Source of the DNA: a bacterium
GTDB lineage: Bacteria > Margulisbacteria > Marinamargulisbacteria > SXXA01
Length of the DNA stretch: 6,060 nt
Direction: 5' to 3'
NCBI GenBank assembly: GCA_947502965.1
Contig: CANNCG010000051.1
Location: 1 to 6,060 of the forward strand
The notes below the pieces were generated by a model. That model was given only the letters and a program-made list of their open reading frames with translations. It was not told where the DNA came from and did no database searches. Positions 5,828 through 6,060 of the stretch are shown in pieces (positions within the stretch are counted from its first letter, which is position 1; the number at the start of each line of letters is the position of its first letter). Both the position numbers and the translations under genes were made by a program.

Positions 5828-5869
5828 AAAAAAAATAGCGGTTATTCCTAACCTAGGAATAGCCGCTAT
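5828..5869 (-). terminator. Rho-independent terminator of tuf
   Basis: The arms 5854-5869 and 5835-5850 form a 16-position stem with a single C/A mismatch (5862 against 5842) around a 3-nt loop (5851-5853). On the minus strand the stem runs straight into eight T (positions 5835 down to 5828). It lies about 40 nt after the tuf stop and 38 nt before the gcvT ATG, so it ends the tuf transcript and separates it from the gcvT operon. Confidence 0.92.
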
Positions 5870-5880
5870 GTACGAGAGTC

Positions 5881-5898
5881 GAAAGGGAATTCCCTTTC
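5881..5898. repeat. 18-bp perfect palindrome downstream of tuf
   Basis: GAAAGGGAATTCCCTTTC is identical to its own reverse complement over all 18 bases and contains an EcoRI site at its centre. In the tuf transcript it could form a 7-bp stem with an AATT loop just before the main terminator, as a first hairpin that aids 3'-end stability. As DNA it has the symmetry expected of a dimeric protein's binding site. Nothing in the sequence decides between these. Confidence 0.85.
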
Positions 5899-5908
5899 CA
5901 AACAGGAT

Positions 5909-6060
5909 TTAAGCGATGATCTGCGTCACAACGCCAGCGCCTACAGTACGTCCACCTTCGCGAATCGCGAAGCGCATACCTTCTTCACAGGCAACCGGTA
6001 CAATCAACTCAACTTCAATACTAACATTATCACCAGGCATAACCATCTCGACACCACTCG
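5909..6060 (-). CDS. tuf: Elongation factor Tu, C-terminal part (cut by window edge)
   Basis: The last 49 codons plus TAA (5909-5911) of EF-Tu, the GTPase that delivers aminoacyl-tRNA to the ribosome. The piece belongs to domain 3 and contains the near-invariant stretches MVMPGDN, RFAIREGGRTVGAGVV and the tail VTQIIA. About 345 residues lie outside the window. The gene is followed immediately by a palindrome and a strong terminator, so this copy is the last gene of its transcript. In many proteobacteria tuf ends the str operon or is followed by rpsJ; neither layout continues here. The VTQIIA ending differs from the gamma-proteobacterial VAKVLG type and is closer to alpha forms, weak evidence for the lineage. 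Confidence 0.97.
   Translation of the reverse strand, partial: SGVEMVMPGDNVSIEVELIVPVACEEGMRFAIREGGRTVGAGVVTQIIA

Noticed and set aside
1..6060. CRISPR arrays, tRNA or rRNA genes
   Set aside because: No regularly spaced direct repeats, cloverleaf-forming stretches or rRNA-like segments were seen on either strand.

Overview
The window looks like a moderate-GC proteobacterial chromosome segment. The only good phylogenetic marker is the C-terminus of EF-Tu at the right edge. Its VTQIIA-type tail and the general gene style lean towards an alphaproteobacterium, possibly a host-associated one given the gene debris on the left, but this is an inference from one short fragment.

Layout from right to left, because all intact genes lie on the minus strand: the 3' end of tuf (5909-6060), an 18-bp perfect palindrome and a strong intrinsic terminator. 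Then follows a compact five-gene run: gcvT (glycine cleavage T protein), a DJ-1/PfpI (YajL/ThiJ-like) protein, a 715-aa ABC half-transporter, a 144-aa single-span membrane protein, and a secreted BtuF-type substrate-binding protein. Spacings are +2, +18, -14 and -4 nt, so the run is very probably one operon with translational coupling at its end. A 25-codon reading frame overlaps the last stop codon in the same ATGA manner and may be the stump of a lost sixth gene.

The most interesting item is the ABC protein. After a complete exporter-type TMD-NBD it carries about 125 extra residues that align without gaps through the core of a GGDEF domain. The active-site motif is destroyed (SEGRF in place of GGDEF, QIQ in place of DxD), yet an RxxD motif sits exactly five residues upstream, the position of the c-di-GMP inhibitory site. 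This suggests a transporter gated by c-di-GMP binding rather than one that makes c-di-GMP. It is coupled to a bitopic protein of unknown family and to a BtuF-like binding protein, an unusual partner for an exporter-fold ABC protein. A working hypothesis is an exporter-fold importer (or a cell-envelope transport system) for a corrinoid- or siderophore-like ligand, under nucleotide second-messenger control.

The left 600 bases (plus strand) are debris: the C-terminal tail of an IS66-like transposase directly followed by the C-terminal part of a DUF1524 (GmrSD-type) restriction protein, clearly more AT-rich than the operon. Positions 1-148 and 585-643 hold nothing I can assign.
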